64,000 nt of DNA from Paraburkholderia madseniana (GTDB lineage Bacteria > Pseudomonadota > Gammaproteobacteria > Burkholderiales > Burkholderiaceae), in the NCBI RefSeq assembly GCF_009690905.1, contig NZ_VOSW01000031.1:28705-92704 (forward strand), written 5' to 3'. Numbering within the stretch: position 1 is the stretch's first letter; each line of letters opens with the position of its first letter. Below are positions 62,114-64,000 of this stretch, in pieces. A program made the translations under genes and the position numbers. Under the pieces are notes generated by a model. The model was not told the origin of the DNA. It ran no database searches and saw nothing but the letters and a program-made list of their open reading frames with translations.

Positions 62114-62145
62114 AAAACAGCCCGCTCATCAACCAACGAGCGGGC
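62114..62145 (-). terminator. Terminator-like hairpin after ettA
   Basis: On the minus strand, an 8-bp stem (arms 62138-62145 and 62120-62127) with a 10-nt loop is followed by TGTTTTG. It would end ettA transcription. The T-run is short. Confidence 0.6.
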
Positions 62146-62160
62146 CGCCAGCCTAGCGAT

Positions 62161-63825
<1,665 letters not shown>

Positions 63826-63901
63826 TTGCTTGCAATAGACGTTGACGACGCCGGCCGCGTGGGGGCGGGCGGTCGTGGGTGGATGGGTAATGGGTGTTGT
63901 A

Positions 63902-63920
63902 GCCGGGCGGTGCGCCCGGC
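63902..63920. other. GC-rich hairpin at the right edge
   Basis: Perfect 8-bp arms GCCGGGCG (63902-63909) and CGCCCGGC (63913-63920) with a 3-nt loop lie upstream of ettA. The rest of the spacer to 64000 shows no gene. The structure may be a terminator of an off-window gene. Confidence 0.35.
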
Positions 63921-64000
63921 GCCAGCCGGCGCGGCGTCGAACTCGGCGTCGAACTTCGCGACGCCCCGCGCGCGGGCGGGTTGTGCAGATGGCATTGTAC

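Overview
The window is a GC-rich chromosomal segment from a betaproteobacterium, most likely Paraburkholderia or Burkholderia (inferred from gene order and protein features; no search was run). The supporting layout is thiOSGE, then mlaFEDACB, then an ABC-2 exporter, bolA, murA, hisGDCB-marC-hisHAFIE, tatABC, a DegS/DegQ-type protease, petABC and sspAB, plus a hemA-prfA-prmC-grxD-ubiX block. I saw no insertion sequence, prophage, CRISPR array or rRNA. It reads as core chromosome with a few variable islands.

Region by region: 1-8 kb holds two paralogous OmpR-type response regulators flanking small exported proteins and an orphan FlgH-like lipoprotein, then two more exported proteins and an SDR gene coupled to an SbmA/BacA-like ABC transporter. 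8-12 kb is a thiazole/thiamine operon behind a TPP riboswitch; between riboswitch and thiO lies an unusual 38-codon, cysteine-rich leader ORF. 12-16.3 kb encodes the complete Mla phospholipid-trafficking system in one operon. 16.5-28 kb runs from an ABC-2 exporter through bolA and murA into the histidine operon, with marC embedded in it. 28-31 kb has a small membrane protein, a HIT protein and tatABC. 31-37.3 kb has the periplasmic protease, a Nif3-like protein, the cytochrome bc1 genes, sspAB and tRNA-Thr(UGU).

37.3-51.3 kb is more mixed: two methyltransferases, a HI0933-like flavoprotein, DUF1059 and DUF1415 proteins, a TetR/MFS divergent pair with a well-defined promoter-operator, a nitroreductase, a second MFS transporter, an Hsp70-like protein, a cold-shock protein with a long leader, and an APC-type permease. 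51.4-57.7 kb is transcribed leftward: an extradiol-dioxygenase-like protein, ubiX, grxD, prmC, prfA, hemA and an orphan regulator with a degenerate receiver. 57.8-64 kb has a small membrane protein, aminopeptidase P, a HAD hydrolase, an AsmA-like protein and ettA.

The observations I consider most worth follow-up are: (i) the Cys-rich leader ORF (8401-8517) with a strong, possibly sequestered Shine-Dalgarno and an ATGA overlap with thiO; (ii) a 34-bp dispersed element present at 37385-37418 (intergenic) and 39341-39374 (inside a flavoprotein gene, read through in frame); (iii) a structured, U-run-terminated leader before petABC; (iv) clean operator candidates at the TetR/MFS, hemA and APC-permease promoters; (v) proteins lacking expected catalytic or phospho-acceptor residues (SDR without Tyr, response regulator with Glu in place of Asp).
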